A program made the position numbers and the translations under genes. A stretch of 64,000 bases of DNA, taken from contig NZ_CP101990.1 of assembly GCF_024508295.1 (NCBI RefSeq), positions 1,736,001 through 1,800,000 of the forward strand, written 5' to 3'. Positions 42,655-54,356 of this stretch are shown piece after piece. Below the pieces are notes generated by a model. It saw only the letters and a program-made list of their open reading frames with translations, ran no database searches and was not told where the DNA came from. Each line of letters opens with the position of its first letter. Position 1 is the first letter of the stretch. The DNA comes from Aeromicrobium duanguangcaii. Lineage in GTDB: Bacteria > Actinomycetota > Actinomycetes > Propionibacteriales > Nocardioidaceae.

Positions 42655-44168
42655 ACCCCAACCCCCTGCGCGACCCACGCGACCGGCGGCTGCCGCGGAT
42701 CGCGGGCCCCTGCTCGGTCGTGATGTTCGGCGTCACCGGCGACCTGGCCCGCAAGAAGCTGATCCCGGCGATCTACGACCTCGCCAACCGCGGCCTGCTG
42801 CCCCCGGGCTTCGGCCTCGTCGGCTTCGCCCGGCGCGACTGGGGCGACGGCACGTTCGCCACGCTGCTCAAGAAGGCGGCCAAGGCCGGCGCTCGCACCG
42901 AGTGGAGCGAGACCGTCTGGAAGCAGCTCGCCGCCGGCATCCGCTTCGTCCCCGGCCAGTTCGACGACGACGATGCCTGGGAGGAGCTCGCCAAGACGCT
43001 CACCAAGCTCGACGAGCGCCAGGGCACCGGGGGCAACCACGCGTTCTACCTGTCGATCCCACCGGGCCTGTTCCCCACCGTCGTGTCCAAGATCGACCAG
43101 CACGGCCTGGCCAAGCCCGGCGAGGGCTGGCGGCGCGTCGTCGTCGAGAAGCCCTTCGGTCACGACCTCGAGTCGGCCAAGGAGCTCAACCACCTGATCG
43201 GCAACGTCTTCGACGCCGAGTCCGTGTTCCGCATCGACCACTACCTGGGGAAGGAGACGGTCCAGAACATCCTGGCGCTGCGCTTCGCGAACCAGATGTT
43301 CGAGCCGGTCTGGAACGCCAACTACGTGGACCACGTGCAGATCACGATGGCCGAGGACATCGGCATCGGCTCCCGCGCGGGCTACTACGACGCGATCGGC
43401 GCCGCCCGCGACGTCATCCAGAACCACCTCCTGCAGCTGCTGGCACTCGTGGCGATGGAGGAGCCCGTCGCGTTCGACGCCTCCAGCCTGCGCGCCGAGA
43501 AGCAGAAGGTGCTGCGCAGCGTCCGGCTGCCCGACGACCTGGACAAGCACACCGCCCGGGCCCAGTACGTCGAGGGATGGGCCGGCGGCCAGCCCGTCGT
43601 CGGGTATCGCGGCGAGGAAGGCATCGACGACAGCTCGCTGACCGAGACCTACGCCGCGCTGCGCCTGGACATCCACACGCGCCGCTGGGCGGGCGTGCCC
43701 TTCTATCTGCGCACCGGCAAGCGGCTGGGGCGCCGCGTCACCGAGGTCGCGGTCGTCTTCAAGAAGGCCCCGCACCTGCCGTTCGAGAACATCGACGTCA
43801 CCGAGCTGGGACACAACGCCCTCGTGATGCGGATCCAGCCCGACGAGGGCGTCACGATGCGCTTCGGCGCGAAGGTCCCCGGCACCACGATGGAGATCCG
43901 CGACGTCAACATGGACTTCGTCTACGGCGGCTCGTTCGTCGAGAGCAGTCCCGAGGCCTACGAGCGACTCATCCTCGACGTGCTCCTGGGCGACCCGCCG
44001 CTGTTCCCGCAGCACCGCGAGGTCGAGCTCTCCTGGGAGATCCTCGACCCGGTGATGGACCACTGGGCCCGCAAGCGCACGATCGACACCTACGAGGCCG
44101 GCACCTGGGGACCGAAGTCGGCCGACGACATGCTGGCCCGAGACGGCCGCGTCTGGAGGCGACCCTGA
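42651..44168 (+). CDS. zwf: glucose-6-phosphate 1-dehydrogenase
   Basis: 505 residues. The NADP-binding motif VVMFGVTGDLARKKLIPAI opens the Rossmann domain, and the active-site signature is RIDHYLGKE with the catalytic histidine, plus EKPFGHDL. It makes 6-phosphogluconolactone and NADPH. The ATG at 42651 overlaps pgi by four bases. OpcA, needed for its activity in several actinobacteria, is encoded directly downstream. Confidence 0.97.
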   Translation: MNPNPLRDPRDRRLPRIAGPCSVVMFGVTGDLARKKLIPAIYDLANRGLLPPGFGLVGFARRDWGDGTFATLLKKAAKAGARTEWSETVWKQLAAGIRFVPGQFDDDDAWEELAKTLTKLDERQGTGGNHAFYLSIPPGLFPTVVSKIDQHGLAKPGEGWRRVVVEKPFGHDLESAKELNHLIGNVFDAESVFRIDHYLGKETVQNILALRFANQMFEPVWNANYVDHVQITMAEDIGIGSRAGYYDAIGAARDVIQNHLLQLLALVAMEEPVAFDASSLRAEKQKVLRSVRLPDDLDKHTARAQYVEGWAGGQPVVGYRGEEGIDDSSLTETYAALRLDIHTRRWAGVPFYLRTGKRLGRRVTEVAVVFKKAPHLPFENIDVTELGHNALVMRIQPDEGVTMRFGAKVPGTTMEIRDVNMDFVYGGSFVESSPEAYERLILDVLLGDPPLFPQHREVELSWEILDPVMDHWARKRTIDTYEAGTWGPKSADDMLARDGRVWRRP

Positions 44169-44169
44169 C

Positions 44170-45084
44170 ATGGACATGGTCCTCGAGGACACCAATGCCT
44201 CCGCCGTCGCGAAGGCCCTGACCAAGGGCCGCTCCCTGGCCGGCAGCCCTGCCATGGACATGGTCCTGACGCTGTTGATCGTCACCGACGAGGACAATGT
44301 CGCCGAGGCCATGAAGGCCGCCAACGTCCTGCAGCACGAGCACCCCTCGCGCGTCCTGGGAGTCATCCTGGGCGACGGGCGCGGCAAGCCCCGCCTCGAC
44401 GCCCGCGTGCGAGTCGGGGCGGGCTCACCCGGTGAGTCGGTGCTGCTGCGCATGTCCGGTCCCCTGGTCAAGCACTCCGAGTCCGCGGTGCTGCCGCTGC
44501 TGCTGCCCGACTCCCCCGTCGTGGCCTGGTGGCCCGGCGTCGGGCCGCTGGAGCCGTCCGAGGACCCGATCGGCCGCCTCGCGCGCCGCCGGCTGACCGA
44601 CTCCGAGCGCACGCCGGCCCCCGTCAAGTCGCTGCACCAGCTCGCTCCGGGCTACAGCCCCGGTGACACCGACCTGGCGTGGACGCGGCTGACCCTGTGG
44701 CGCGCCCTGCTGGCCGCCGCTCTCGACCAGACCTCGGGCACCGTCTCGGGTGGCCGGATCCTGGCCGACGACATCAACCCCGTGGCCGTCCTGCTGCGGG
44801 CCTGGCTGGAGTGCCGGCTCAACGTCCCGATCGAGTTCGTCGACGACGACTCCGGCCCCCAGATCCAGCGCGTCACCCTGTTCACCGACGTCGGCGACAT
44901 CGACATCCGCCGCGTGGACGCGATGAGCTGTGAGTTCAGCGTGCCCGGCTCGGCGTCGCGCATCGTTCCCATCCGCCGCCGGACGATCCCCGAGCTGTTG
45001 GCCGAGGACCTGCGACGCCTCGACGCCGACGAGGTCTACGCCGAGACCCTGCACCACCTCGACAGCAGCGTGAAGAAGGGATGA
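44170..45084 (+). CDS. opcA: glucose-6-phosphate dehydrogenase assembly protein OpcA
   Basis: 304 residues, typical OpcA: VLTLLIVTDEDN, HPSRVLGVILGD, LPDSPVVAWWPG, LAWTRLTLWRALLAAALDQ and PIRRRTIPELLAEDLRRLD. OpcA activates Zwf in actinobacteria and cyanobacteria. It starts one base after the zwf stop, and pgl follows after three bases. Confidence 0.95.
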   Translation: MDMVLEDTNASAVAKALTKGRSLAGSPAMDMVLTLLIVTDEDNVAEAMKAANVLQHEHPSRVLGVILGDGRGKPRLDARVRVGAGSPGESVLLRMSGPLVKHSESAVLPLLLPDSPVVAWWPGVGPLEPSEDPIGRLARRRLTDSERTPAPVKSLHQLAPGYSPGDTDLAWTRLTLWRALLAAALDQTSGTVSGGRILADDINPVAVLLRAWLECRLNVPIEFVDDDSGPQIQRVTLFTDVGDIDIRRVDAMSCEFSVPGSASRIVPIRRRTIPELLAEDLRRLDADEVYAETLHHLDSSVKKG

Positions 45085-45087
45085 GCG

Positions 45088-45792
45088 ATGACCATTCGCA
45101 TCTTCGACAGCGGTGACGACCTCGCCCTGGCCGTCTCGCGGCAGCTGGCCGCCCGGGTGCAGTCGATCCAGCTCGCCGGGCGGACGCCGCGCCTGGTCCT
45201 GACGGGCGGCTCGATCGCGACGAAGATCTACGGCCGTCTCTCGGCCGAGAGCGGCGCCCGCTGGTCGGCAGCCCACTACTGGTGGGGCGACGAGCGCTTC
45301 GTCCCCGAGGGTCACGAGGATCGCAACGACCGCCAGGCTCGCGAGGGCTTCCTGGACCGGCTCGCCGTTCCCGACGACCACATCCACGCCATGCCGGCGC
45401 ACGGCTGTGAGCTCTCGATGGCCGACGCTGCGGACGCCTATGCCGAGGAGCTTCCCGAGGAGGCGTTCGACGTCGTCCTGCTCGGCGTGGGCCCGGACGC
45501 CCACATCGCCTCGCTCTTCCCGGGGCACCCGCAGGTGCACGAGCGGGAGCGGCTGGCGGTCGAGGTCCTGGACTCCCCCAAGCCCCCGCCGCAGCGGATC
45601 ACGCTGACCTATCCGGCCCTGAACCACACTCGGGCGACGTGGTTCGTCGTCTCCGGGGCGGACAAGGCCGAGGCCGTGGCGAAGGCCATGAGCGGCGTCT
45701 CGATCGACGAGGCACCCGCCGCCGGCGCCCGCGGGATCGAGGAGACCGTGTGGTTCCTGGACTCCGCGGCCGCGGCGAAGCTGCCGCGCTGA
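45088..45792 (+). CDS. pgl: 6-phosphogluconolactonase
   Basis: 234 residues of the NagB-like/DevB lactonase family: LVLTGGSIATKIY near the N-terminus, YWWGDERFVPEGHEDRND and DVVLLGVGPDAHIASLFPG are diagnostic. It hydrolyses the lactone made by Zwf. Last gene of the pentose phosphate operon, converging with rbpA with 16 bases between; no strong terminator hairpin is seen there. Confidence 0.95.
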   Translation: MTIRIFDSGDDLALAVSRQLAARVQSIQLAGRTPRLVLTGGSIATKIYGRLSAESGARWSAAHYWWGDERFVPEGHEDRNDRQAREGFLDRLAVPDDHIHAMPAHGCELSMADAADAYAEELPEEAFDVVLLGVGPDAHIASLFPGHPQVHERERLAVEVLDSPKPPPQRITLTYPALNHTRATWFVVSGADKAEAVAKAMSGVSIDEAPAAGARGIEETVWFLDSAAAAKLPR

Positions 45793-45808
45793 GGCGCGGC
45801 AGCCCCGA

Positions 45809-46162
45809 TCAGAAGATGATCTCGCCGGTCTTGCGCTTGCTGCGCAAGGTGTCGAGGGCTTCCTTGAGGATGTCGGCGGCCTCGGTCTCGGAGCGGCGCT
45901 CCTTCACGTAGGCCAGGTGCGTCTTGTACGGCTCGGTCTTCGGCGCATCCGGCCGGTTGTCCGAGTCCATGCTGGCGGGCATGCCGCACTTGGGGCAGTC
46001 CCACTCGACGGGCACCTCGGCCTCGATCGCGAACTGCAGCGTGATCGAGTGGTCGTTGGTGCAGAAGTACGAGATGAACTGACGGGGGGCCGCCTCGCCG
46101 CGCTCGGCCTCGCCCATGGGGCCAGAGCCGATGCGGCTGCCGCGAATCGCGCCGGCGGCCAT
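45809..46162 (-). CDS. rbpA: RNA polymerase-binding protein RbpA
   Basis: 117 residues. AIRGSRIGSGPMGEAERGE, the basic linker region, and zinc-type cysteines in YFCTNDH and WDCPKCGMPA, then the sigma-interacting helix TEAADILKEALDTLRSKR. RbpA binds the principal sigma factor and RNA polymerase and stabilises open complexes in actinobacteria. AAGGTGAG six bases upstream fixes the ATG at 46162, which overlaps the secG stop by one base. Confidence 0.96.
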   Translation of the reverse strand: MAAGAIRGSRIGSGPMGEAERGEAAPRQFISYFCTNDHSITLQFAIEAEVPVEWDCPKCGMPASMDSDNRPDAPKTEPYKTHLAYVKERRSETEAADILKEALDTLRSKRKTGEIIF

Positions 46163-46398
46163 CAGTTGCTCACCTTCAGCAGCAGGCCGAGCGCGAAGAC
46201 GCACACGACCCACACCGTAGCGGTGCCGACCGTGATGCGGTCGAGGTTGCGCTCGGCGACGGACGAGCCGCTGAGCGAGCTCGACACACCGCCGCCGAAC
46301 ATGTCGGAGAGGCCGCCACCTCGGCCCTTGTGCATGAGCACGAGGACGATCATGAGCAGGCTGCTCAGGGCAAGCAGCAGGGAGAACGCGATGACCAC
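46162..46398 (-). CDS. secG: preprotein translocase subunit SecG
   Basis: 78 residues, two membrane segments (about 2-20 and 54-74) joined by the SecG loop MHKGRGGGLSDMFGGG. It assists SecYE in protein export. The GTG start at 46398 is preceded by AAAGGAGAG. It sits between tpiA and rbpA in the glycolytic operon, the usual actinobacterial place. Confidence 0.93.
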   Translation of the reverse strand: MVIAFSLLLALSSLLMIVLVLMHKGRGGGLSDMFGGGVSSSLSGSSVAERNLDRITVGTATVWVVCVFALGLLLKVSN

Positions 46399-46411
46399 GT
46401 CTCTCCTTTCG

Positions 46412-47209
46412 TCAGGACCCCGCGAGGTCGGGCATGTCGTAGAACCGAACGATCCCGGCGAACTCCTCCGCGACCAGACTGGCCCCGCCGACGAGTGCAC
46501 CGTCGACGTCGGGCTTAGCCATGATAGCCGCCACGTTCGACGCCTTGACCGATCCGCCGTACAGAATACGTGTCTGGTCGGCCACGTCCGCACCCCAGGT
46601 CTCCGCCAGGCGTCCGCGGATGGCCGCGCACACCTCCTGAGCGTCCTCCGGAGTGGCGACCTCGCCGGTGCCGATGGCCCACACGGGCTCGTACGCGATG
46701 ACCAGTCCGGCGACCTGCTCGGCCGAGAAACCGGCCAGCGAGCCGTCGAGCTGACCCAGCGTGTACGCGACGTGCTCGCCGGCCTGACGGACCTCGAGGC
46801 CCTCGCCGACGCAGACGATCGGGGTCATGCCCGCAGCGAGCGCCTTGCCGGCCTTCTCGTTGACGAGCTGGTCGGACTCCTGGTGGTACTCACGGCGCTC
46901 GGAGTGGCCGACGACGACGTACGAGCAACCCAGCTTCGCCAGCATCGCCGCCGAGATCTCGCCGGTGTACGCCCCGCCGTCGTGCGACGAGACGTCCTGG
47001 GCGCCGTAGCCGATCGGCAGCTTGTCGCCGTCGATCAGCGTCTGGACGCTGCGCAGGTCGGTGAACGGCGGGATGACGACGACCTCGCTCTTGGCGTAGT
47101 CGTGCTTCTTGTCCGACAGGGTCCACGCCAGCTTCTGGACGAGGACCACCGCCTCCTGATGGTTCAGGTTGGACTTCCAGTTGCCCGCCATCAACGGCGT
47201 ACGCGTCAT
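46412..47209 (-). CDS. tpiA: triosephosphate isomerase
   Basis: 265-residue TIM barrel: substrate lysine in AGNWKSN, catalytic histidine in VVGHSERR, catalytic glutamate in [10 protein letters not shown] and phosphate loop YGGSVKASN. Interconverts dihydroxyacetone phosphate and glyceraldehyde-3-phosphate. The start overlaps the pgk stop by four bases. Confidence 0.97.
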   Translation of the reverse strand: MTRTPLMAGNWKSNLNHQEAVVLVQKLAWTLSDKKHDYAKSEVVVIPPFTDLRSVQTLIDGDKLPIGYGAQDVSSHDGGAYTGEISAAMLAKLGCSYVVVGHSERREYHQESDQLVNEKAGKALAAGMTPIVCVGEGLEVRQAGEHVAYTLGQLDGSLAGFSAEQVAGLVIAYEPVWAIGTGEVATPEDAQEVCAAIRGRLAETWGADVADQTRILYGGSVKASNVAAIMAKPDVDGALVGGASLVAEEFAGIVRFYDMPDLAGS

Positions 47210-48402
47210 GCCTTCTCCTCCAGAACGGCCAAGCCCGGGAGCGTCTTGCCCTCGAGGTACTCCAGGCTCGCGCCGCCACCGGTCGAGATGTGACCGAACT
47301 GGTCGTCGCTGAAGCCCAGCTGTCGCACGGCGGCTGCGGAGTCTCCACCACCGACCACCGACAGGCCGTCGACCTCGGTCAGCGCCTGCGCGACGGTGCG
47401 GGTGCCGGCGGCGAACGGCGCCATCTCGAACACGCCCATCGGGCCGTTCCAGAACACCGTCTTCGCACCGCGGATCACGTCCGCGAACGCCCGCGCGGAC
47501 TCCGGGCCGATGTCCAGGCCCATCTGGTCGTCGGGGATCTGGTCGATCGTGACGGTCGTGGCCGGTGCGTCGGCCTTGAACTCCGGCGCCACGACGACGT
47601 CGGTCGGCAGGACGATCGAGACGCCCAGCTCCTGGGCCCGCGACAGGTACTCGCGGGCGACCGGGATCTGGTCCTCCTCCAGCAGCGAGGAGCCGACGCC
47701 GTGGCCCTGGGCCGCGAGGAAGGTGAAGACCATCCCGCCACCGATGACCAGCGTGTCCGCCTTCGTCAGGAGGTGGTCGATGACGCCGAGCTTGTCGGAG
47801 ACCTTCGAGCCGCCCAGCACGACCGCGTACGGCCGCTCGGGCGACTCCGTGAGCCGCTTGAGCACCTCGACCTCGGCCTGGACCAGCCCGCCGACGGCGG
47901 ACGGCAGTCGCTTGGCGATGTCGTAGACGCTGGCCTGCTTGCGGTGCACGACGCCGAAGCCGTCGGACACGAACACGTCGCCCAGCGCCGCGAGCTCGTC
48001 GGCGAACGCGCCGCGCTCGGCGTCGTCCTTGCTGGTCTCACCCGGGTTGAACCGGACGTTCTCGAGCAGGGCGACCTGACCGTTCTGGAGCTCCTCGACC
48101 GTGCGCTGCGCGTCGACACCCACGGTGTCGGACGCGAAGCGCACGGTCTCGCCGAGGAGCTCGCTCAGTCGCGAGGCGACCGGCGCCAGGGAGTACTGCG
48201 GGTCCGGCTGGCCCTTGGGCCGGCCCAGGTGCGCCATCACGATGACGCGCGCACCCTCGTCGACCAGCTTCTGGATCGTCGGGACGCTCGCGCGGACGCG
48301 ACCGTCGTCGGTGATCGTCGTACCGTCGAGCGGCACGTTCAGGTCACTGCGGACCAGGACTCGTTTGCCCTTGAGCTTCCCCAGGTCGTCGATCGTCTTC
48401 AC
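47206..48402 (-). CDS. pgk: phosphoglycerate kinase
   Basis: 398 residues: [14 protein letters not shown] at the N-terminus, [14 protein letters not shown], the hinge [13 protein letters not shown], and the nucleotide loop [10 protein letters not shown] near the C-terminus. It makes ATP from 1,3-bisphosphoglycerate. It follows gap by ten bases in the operon gap-pgk-tpiA-secG-rbpA. Confidence 0.97.
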   Translation of the reverse strand: MKTIDDLGKLKGKRVLVRSDLNVPLDGTTITDDGRVRASVPTIQKLVDEGARVIVMAHLGRPKGQPDPQYSLAPVASRLSELLGETVRFASDTVGVDAQRTVEELQNGQVALLENVRFNPGETSKDDAERGAFADELAALGDVFVSDGFGVVHRKQASVYDIAKRLPSAVGGLVQAEVEVLKRLTESPERPYAVVLGGSKVSDKLGVIDHLLTKADTLVIGGGMVFTFLAAQGHGVGSSLLEEDQIPVAREYLSRAQELGVSIVLPTDVVVAPEFKADAPATTVTIDQIPDDQMGLDIGPESARAFADVIRGAKTVFWNGPMGVFEMAPFAAGTRTVAQALTEVDGLSVVGGGDSAAAVRQLGFSDDQFGHISTGGGASLEYLEGKTLPGLAVLEEKA

Positions 48403-48412
48403 GACGAGCCCC

Positions 48413-49453
<1,041 letters not shown>

Positions 49454-49455
49454 TC

Positions 49456-49461
49456 ACCCTA
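49456..49461 (-). promoter_or_regulatory. candidate -10 of the gap operon
   Basis: TAGGGT on the minus strand in the 97-bp gap between whiA and gap; TGTGCC at a 17-base spacing is a poor -35. It would give a leader of about 38 nt with ribosome site AGGAG. Confidence 0.35.
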
Positions 49462-49508
49462 CCGAGACCCTCGCTCACGGCACACCGGGCACCGCGCCGC
49501 GAGACCGC

Positions 49509-50492
49509 TCAGCCGTCCGCGAGCTGGTCCGGGTGCAGACCGGCCTCGGTGTCGGCGATGCCCAGATCGTGGGCCCGCTTGTCGGCCATCGCCAGCAGCC
49601 GCCGGATCCGGCCCGCGATCGCGTCCTTGGTCAGCGGCGGATCGTGCAGCTGACCGAGCTCCTCGAGGCTGGCCTCGCGGTGCTGGACGCGCAGGTCGCC
49701 CGCCATCCGCAGGTGGTCCGGAACGTCCTCGCCGAGGATGTCCAGCGCGCGCTGGGCGCGAGCGCCCGCGGCGACGGCGGCACGGGCGGAACGGCGCTGG
49801 TTGGCGTCGTCGAAGTTCGCGAGCCGGTTCGCGGTCGCCCGGACCTCGCGGCGCATGCGACGCTCCTCCCACGCGAGCAGCGTCTCGTGGGCGCCCAGGC
49901 GGGTCAGCAGCGCGCCGATGGCCTCACCGTCGCGGATCACGACCCGGTCGCCGCCACGGACCTCGCGGGCCTTGGCCGAGACGCCGATCCGGCGGGCGGC
50001 GCCCACCATCGCGAGTGCAGCCTCGGGACCGGGGCAGCCGATCTCCAGCGCGGAGGAACGGCCCGGCTCGGTCAGCGAGCCGCGGGCCAGGAAGGCGCCG
50101 CGCCAGGCGGCCACGGCGTCACAGGACGGGCCGGAGACGACCTGGGGCGGCAGGCCACGGACGGGACGTCCGCCACCGTCGACGAGACCGGTCTGGCGCG
50201 CGAGGAGCTCTCCGCCGCGGGCGATGCGGACCACGTACAGCGTCGTCTTCCGAACGCCGGCGCCCTGCTGGACGATGATCTCGCTGTCGTGCCCGTAGAC
50301 GTCGGCGATCTCCTGGCGGAGGCGACGGGCGGCGGCGGCGGTGTCGAGCTCGGCCTCGATCACGATCCGACCCGAGACGATGTGCAGGCCGCCGGAGAAC
50401 CTCAGCGTGGTCGACACCTCGGCCTTGCGGCAGCACGCCTTCGTCACCGGGATCCGGGCCACTTCCGCCTTGACCTGTGCCGTCATCGCCAT
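49509..50492 (-). CDS. whiA: DNA-binding developmental regulator WhiA
   Basis: 327 residues: N-terminal LAGLIDADG-like homing-endonuclease fold without catalytic use ([18 protein letters not shown]; later [15 protein letters not shown]) and a C-terminal helix-turn-helix ([22 protein letters not shown]). In Streptomyces WhiA with WhiB controls sporulation septation; non-sporulating relatives keep it with cell-division roles. GGAGGTGGG seven bases upstream supports the ATG at 50492 over that at 50486. It follows yvcK by 50 bases. Confidence 0.95.
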   Translation of the reverse strand: MAMTAQVKAEVARIPVTKACCRKAEVSTTLRFSGGLHIVSGRIVIEAELDTAAAARRLRQEIADVYGHDSEIIVQQGAGVRKTTLYVVRIARGGELLARQTGLVDGGGRPVRGLPPQVVSGPSCDAVAAWRGAFLARGSLTEPGRSSALEIGCPGPEAALAMVGAARRIGVSAKAREVRGGDRVVIRDGEAIGALLTRLGAHETLLAWEERRMRREVRATANRLANFDDANQRRSARAAVAAGARAQRALDILGEDVPDHLRMAGDLRVQHREASLEELGQLHDPPLTKDAIAGRIRRLLAMADKRAHDLGIADTEAGLHPDQLADG

Positions 50493-50542
50493 CGATCAAC
50501 CCACCTCCAGTTCAGCGGTCCCGAGAAGCCCGCTGACCCACT

Positions 50543-51508
50543 CTATGCCTGTGCTGGTGAGCCCGTGGCGAACCTGGAGGCAAAGACCTCGGCCAGCGCC
50601 TGCGGATCGTGCTGGTCCGGCTGGGCAGCCGACCGGACGTCGGCCGTCACGAGCTCGGCGCCGAGAGCGCGGGCCGCCCGCTCCAGCGCCGGCACGTCGA
50701 CCGTGGTGTGCGCATCGGCCACCACGAGGTCGAGGTGCAGATCGGGCGCATGGGCGGCCAGCACCTCCAGGTGCTCCGCCGGGGTCAGGTGCTCGGTCTC
50801 CCCCGGCTGCCCGACCAGGTTCAGGATCAGGGCGCGCTTGGCCGGGGTCCGCAGCAGCGCGTGGCGCAGCTGCGGCACCAGCAGGGTGGGCATCACGCTG
50901 GTGAACCACGAGCCCGGGCCGATCGTCACCCACTCGGCGGTCTCCAACGCCGAGACCGCCTGGGGGCAGGCCGGCGGATTCGCCGGGTCGAGGCGCACCG
51001 CCAGGATCCGGCCGGAGGTGGTCGCGACCTCGACCTGACCGCGAACGACCTCGATCCGATCGGGCGAGCCGAACCGGACGTCGGCCTCGATGTCGAGCGG
51101 CACGTTGGCCATCGGCAGGACGCGGCCTCGGGCGCCGAGCAGCTCGGCGACGAGGTCCAGTCCCGACACCTGGTCGCCCTCCATGTCCCACAGGGCCGCC
51201 AGCAGCAGGTTGCCGACGGGATGGCCGGCCAGCGGTCCGTCTCCCTTGAATCGGTGCTGCAGGATCTCGGCCCAGGCCCGACCCCAGTCGTCGTCCCCGC
51301 ACAGCGCGGCGAGGGCCATGCGCAGGTCGCCCGGCGGCAGGATGCCGAACTCGGTGCGCAGGCGGCCCGACGAGCCGCCGTTGTCCGCGACCGTGACGAT
51401 GCCCGTGAGGCGGTGGGTGACCCGGCGCAGGGCCGACAGCGTCGCCGCCAGCCCGTGTCCCCCGCCGAGAGCGACGACCGCGGGTCCGGCGTCGCGCTCG
51501 GGGCTCAT
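50543..51508 (-). CDS. yvcK: YvcK/CofD-like gluconeogenesis factor
   Basis: 321 residues with VVALGGGHGLAATLSALR, TVADNGGSSGRLR, GDLRMALAAL, HPVGNLLLAALW and IGPGSWFTSVMPTLLVPQLR, all YvcK hallmarks. YvcK proteins bind UDP-sugars and affect carbon flow and cell-wall synthesis (CuvA in mycobacteria). Its ATG overlaps the rapZ stop by four bases, and it is followed by whiA, the near-universal rapZ-yvcK-whiA order of Gram-positives. Confidence 0.95.
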   Translation of the reverse strand: MSPERDAGPAVVALGGGHGLAATLSALRRVTHRLTGIVTVADNGGSSGRLRTEFGILPPGDLRMALAALCGDDDWGRAWAEILQHRFKGDGPLAGHPVGNLLLAALWDMEGDQVSGLDLVAELLGARGRVLPMANVPLDIEADVRFGSPDRIEVVRGQVEVATTSGRILAVRLDPANPPACPQAVSALETAEWVTIGPGSWFTSVMPTLLVPQLRHALLRTPAKRALILNLVGQPGETEHLTPAEHLEVLAAHAPDLHLDLVVADAHTTVDVPALERAARALGAELVTADVRSAAQPDQHDPQALAEVFASRFATGSPAQA

Positions 51509-52368
51509 TCGCGGCCCAGGTCGCGGTGGACGACGAGGGTGCGGACGCCCTCCTTGCGCAGGCGCTCGTCGAGCGCCTCGGCCATGGCGACGCTGCGGTG
51601 GCGACCGCCCGTGCAGCCGACGCCGACGGTGAGGAACAGCTTGTCCTCGCGCAGGAAGCCGTTCGTGATGATCGACAACAGCTCGACGTAGCGGTCGAGG
51701 AAGTCCTGGGCGCGGTCCTGGACGTACACGTACTCGCGCACCGCGTCGTCCTGGCCGCTGAGGGGGCGCAGCTCCTCGATCCAGTACGGGTTCGGCAGGA
51801 AGCGCATGTCCGCGACCATGTCGGCGTCGATCGGGATCCCGTACTTGAAGCCGAAGGACACGATCGTGATGTGCAGGCCGCGCTCGTCCTCGACCTCGAA
51901 GGCCTGCCGGACGCGGTGCGCCAGCTGGTGGACGTTGAGCCGGCTCGTGTCGATCACGAGGTCGGCGCGACCGCGGATGGTGCGCAGGAGCTCGCGCTCG
52001 CGGACGAACCCGTCCATGAGGCGGCCCTGACGGCTGAGCGGGTGGGGACGGCGCGCCGCCTCCTGGCGCCGGACCAGCACCTCGTCGGCGGCCTCGAGGT
52101 AGAGCGTGCGGACGTTGATGCCCAGGTCCAGCACGGTCTCGATCGCATCGACGAGGCCGAAGAAGAACGTGCGCGACCTCGAGTCGACGACCACGGCGAG
52201 GCGGTCGATGTCCTCGGCCGCGTCGACCGAGGCCACGAGCTCCTCGAGCATGCCGGGCGGCAGGTTGTCGACCACGTAGTAGCCGAGCTTCTCGAGCGCC
52301 TTGGCCGCGGTGCTGCGGCCCGCGCCGGTCATCCCGGTGACGAGGACGAACTCGGTCAGCTTGGTCAT
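51505..52368 (-). CDS. rapZ: RNase adapter RapZ family nucleotide-binding protein
   Basis: 287 residues: P-loop GMTGAGRSTA (about 12-21), YYVVDNLPP, FGFKYGIPIDADMVADMRFLPNP and the C-terminal VGVGCTGGRHRSVAMAE. It binds nucleotides (GTPase in relatives); E. coli RapZ guides RNase E to a small RNA, whereas the actinobacterial role is unsettled. It lies eight bases after uvrC. Confidence 0.94.
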   Translation of the reverse strand: MTKLTEFVLVTGMTGAGRSTAAKALEKLGYYVVDNLPPGMLEELVASVDAAEDIDRLAVVVDSRSRTFFFGLVDAIETVLDLGINVRTLYLEAADEVLVRRQEAARRPHPLSRQGRLMDGFVRERELLRTIRGRADLVIDTSRLNVHQLAHRVRQAFEVEDERGLHITIVSFGFKYGIPIDADMVADMRFLPNPYWIEELRPLSGQDDAVREYVYVQDRAQDFLDRYVELLSIITNGFLREDKLFLTVGVGCTGGRHRSVAMAEALDERLRKEGVRTLVVHRDLGRE

Positions 52369-52376
52369 GGTCGGCC

Positions 52377-54320
52377 TCAGTCCTCCAGGATCTCGCCGGT
52401 GGCCATGTTGACCGCCGGAGCCGGCGCCTCCCCGTCGTGGAGTGCCGCCACGATGGATTCTGCCGTAGCCGGACCGATCCCGGGAACGACCGTGATCTCC
52501 TCCACACTCGCTTCCCGAAGTTTCTTCAGCGATCCGAAGTGACGCATGAGCGCACGCCGCCGCGTCTCACCCAGCCCGGGCACCGGATCGAGCAGGCTCT
52601 CGACCATGGACTTGCTGCGACGCTGGCGGTGGTGGGTGATGGCGAAGCGGTGCGCCTCGTCGCGCACGCGCTGCAGCAGGTAGAGGCCCTCGCTGGTGCG
52701 CGGGAGGATCACGGGGTCCTCCTCACCGGGCAGCCAGACCTCCTCGAGACGCTTGGCCAGGCCGCACAGTGCCACGCCGGTGACGCCGAGCGCCTCCATC
52801 GCCTGACGCGCGGCCTCGACCTGCGGCGGGCCGCCGTCGACGACGACCAGGGACGGCGCGTAGGCGAAACGGCGCGGCTTGCCGGTCTCGGGATCGATCC
52901 CCGGCTCGGTCTCGCCCTGACGCTCGAGCGCGCGCAGGTGATGCGCGAACCGACGCGTGATGACCTCGTGCATCGCCGCGACGTCGCTCTGACCCTCGTG
53001 CCGGACGGTGAACCGGCGGTACTCGGACTTGCGCGGCAGGCCGTCCTCGAAGACGACCATCGACGCGACGATCTCGGTGCCCTGCAGGTTCGAGACGTCG
53101 AAGCACTCGATGCGCAGCGGCGGCGACGGCAGCTCGAGCGCCACCTGGATCTCCTCCAGCGCCCGGCTGCGGGTCGTGAGGTCGCCGGACCGCTTGAGCT
53201 TGTGGCGCGCCATGGACTGCTTGGCGTTCTTCTCGACGGTCTCGAGCAGCGCCCGCTTGTCGCCGCGGCGCGGCACCCGCAGCGTGACCCTGCCGCCGCG
53301 GCGCTCGGTGAGCAGCTCGGCGACGGCGTCGTGGTCGGCCGGCAGCTCGGGGACGAGCACCTCGCGGGGAATCGCCGACGGCGCCACGTCGGAGTAGAGC
53401 GTCATCAGCGCGCTCTGGACCAGCTCGGGCAGACCGGCGTCGTCTCCCTTGTCGGCCACCCAGCCGCGCTGGCCGCGGATGCGGCCGCCGCGGACGTTGA
53501 AGATCTGGACGGCGACCTCGAGCGGGTCGTCGACGAAGCCGAGCACGTCGGCGTCGGTGCCGTCGCCGAGCACGACGGACTGCTTCTCCAGGACGCGGCG
53601 CATGGCCATCAGGTCGTCGCGGTACTTGGCCGCCAGCTCGTACTCCTGGGCGGCGGCCGCGTCGCGCATGCGCTGCTCGATCCCCCGCTCGAAGCCGGCG
53701 GTCTGCCCACCCATGAACGACAGGAAGTCGTTGACGATCTCGCGGTGCTCGTCGGGCGAGACGCGCCCGACGCACGGCGCGGAGCACTTGCCGATGTCAC
53801 CGAGCAGGCACGGACGTCCGGCGGCCTTGGCCCGCTTGAACACGCCCGCGCTGCACGAGCGCATCGGGAACACGCGCAGCAGCGTGTCGACGGTGTCGCG
53901 GATGGCCCAAGCGTGACCGTACGGGCCGAAGTAGCGCACGCCCTTGCGCTGGGCGCCGCGCATGACCAGCACGCGGGGGATCTCCTCCCCCACCGTCACC
54001 GCCAGCCAGGGGTACGACTTGTCGTCGCGGTACTTGACGTTGAAGCGCGGGTCGTACTCCTTGATCCAGGAGTACTCCAGCGCCAGCGCCTCGACCTCGG
54101 TGTTGACGACCGTCCACTCGACCGACGCCGCCGTGGTGACCATCTGGTGCGTCCGCGGGTGCAGGTTGCCGACGTCCTGGAAGTACGAGCTCAGCCGCGG
54201 GCGCAGACTCTTGGCCTTGCCCACGTAGATGACCCGGCCCTGCTCGTCGCGGAACCGGTAGACGCCGGGATTCGTCGGGATCTCGCCCGGCCGGGGACGG
54301 TAGGTCGACGGGTCAGCCAC
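52377..54320 (-). CDS. uvrC: excinuclease ABC subunit C
   Basis: 647 residues: GIY-YIG nuclease ([21 protein letters not shown] region cut here to its first part, about 19-39), UVR motif (about 210-245), the RNase H-like second nuclease ([27 protein letters not shown]) and C-terminal helix-hairpin-helix ([24 protein letters not shown]). It makes both cuts in nucleotide excision repair. The GTG start at 54320 follows TAGGGT (54332 to 54327) by six bases: an own leaderless promoter behind uvrA. Confidence 0.96.
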   Translation of the reverse strand: MADPSTYRPRPGEIPTNPGVYRFRDEQGRVIYVGKAKSLRPRLSSYFQDVGNLHPRTHQMVTTAASVEWTVVNTEVEALALEYSWIKEYDPRFNVKYRDDKSYPWLAVTVGEEIPRVLVMRGAQRKGVRYFGPYGHAWAIRDTVDTLLRVFPMRSCSAGVFKRAKAAGRPCLLGDIGKCSAPCVGRVSPDEHREIVNDFLSFMGGQTAGFERGIEQRMRDAAAAQEYELAAKYRDDLMAMRRVLEKQSVVLGDGTDADVLGFVDDPLEVAVQIFNVRGGRIRGQRGWVADKGDDAGLPELVQSALMTLYSDVAPSAIPREVLVPELPADHDAVAELLTERRGGRVTLRVPRRGDKRALLETVEKNAKQSMARHKLKRSGDLTTRSRALEEIQVALELPSPPLRIECFDVSNLQGTEIVASMVVFEDGLPRKSEYRRFTVRHEGQSDVAAMHEVITRRFAHHLRALERQGETEPGIDPETGKPRRFAYAPSLVVVDGGPPQVEAARQAMEALGVTGVALCGLAKRLEEVWLPGEEDPVILPRTSEGLYLLQRVRDEAHRFAITHHRQRRSKSMVESLLDPVPGLGETRRRALMRHFGSLKKLREASVEEITVVPGIGPATAESIVAALHDGEAPAPAVNMATGEILED

Positions 54321-54356
54321 GGTCCCACCCTAGGCGCCCGGTCCCCGCGACCGGAC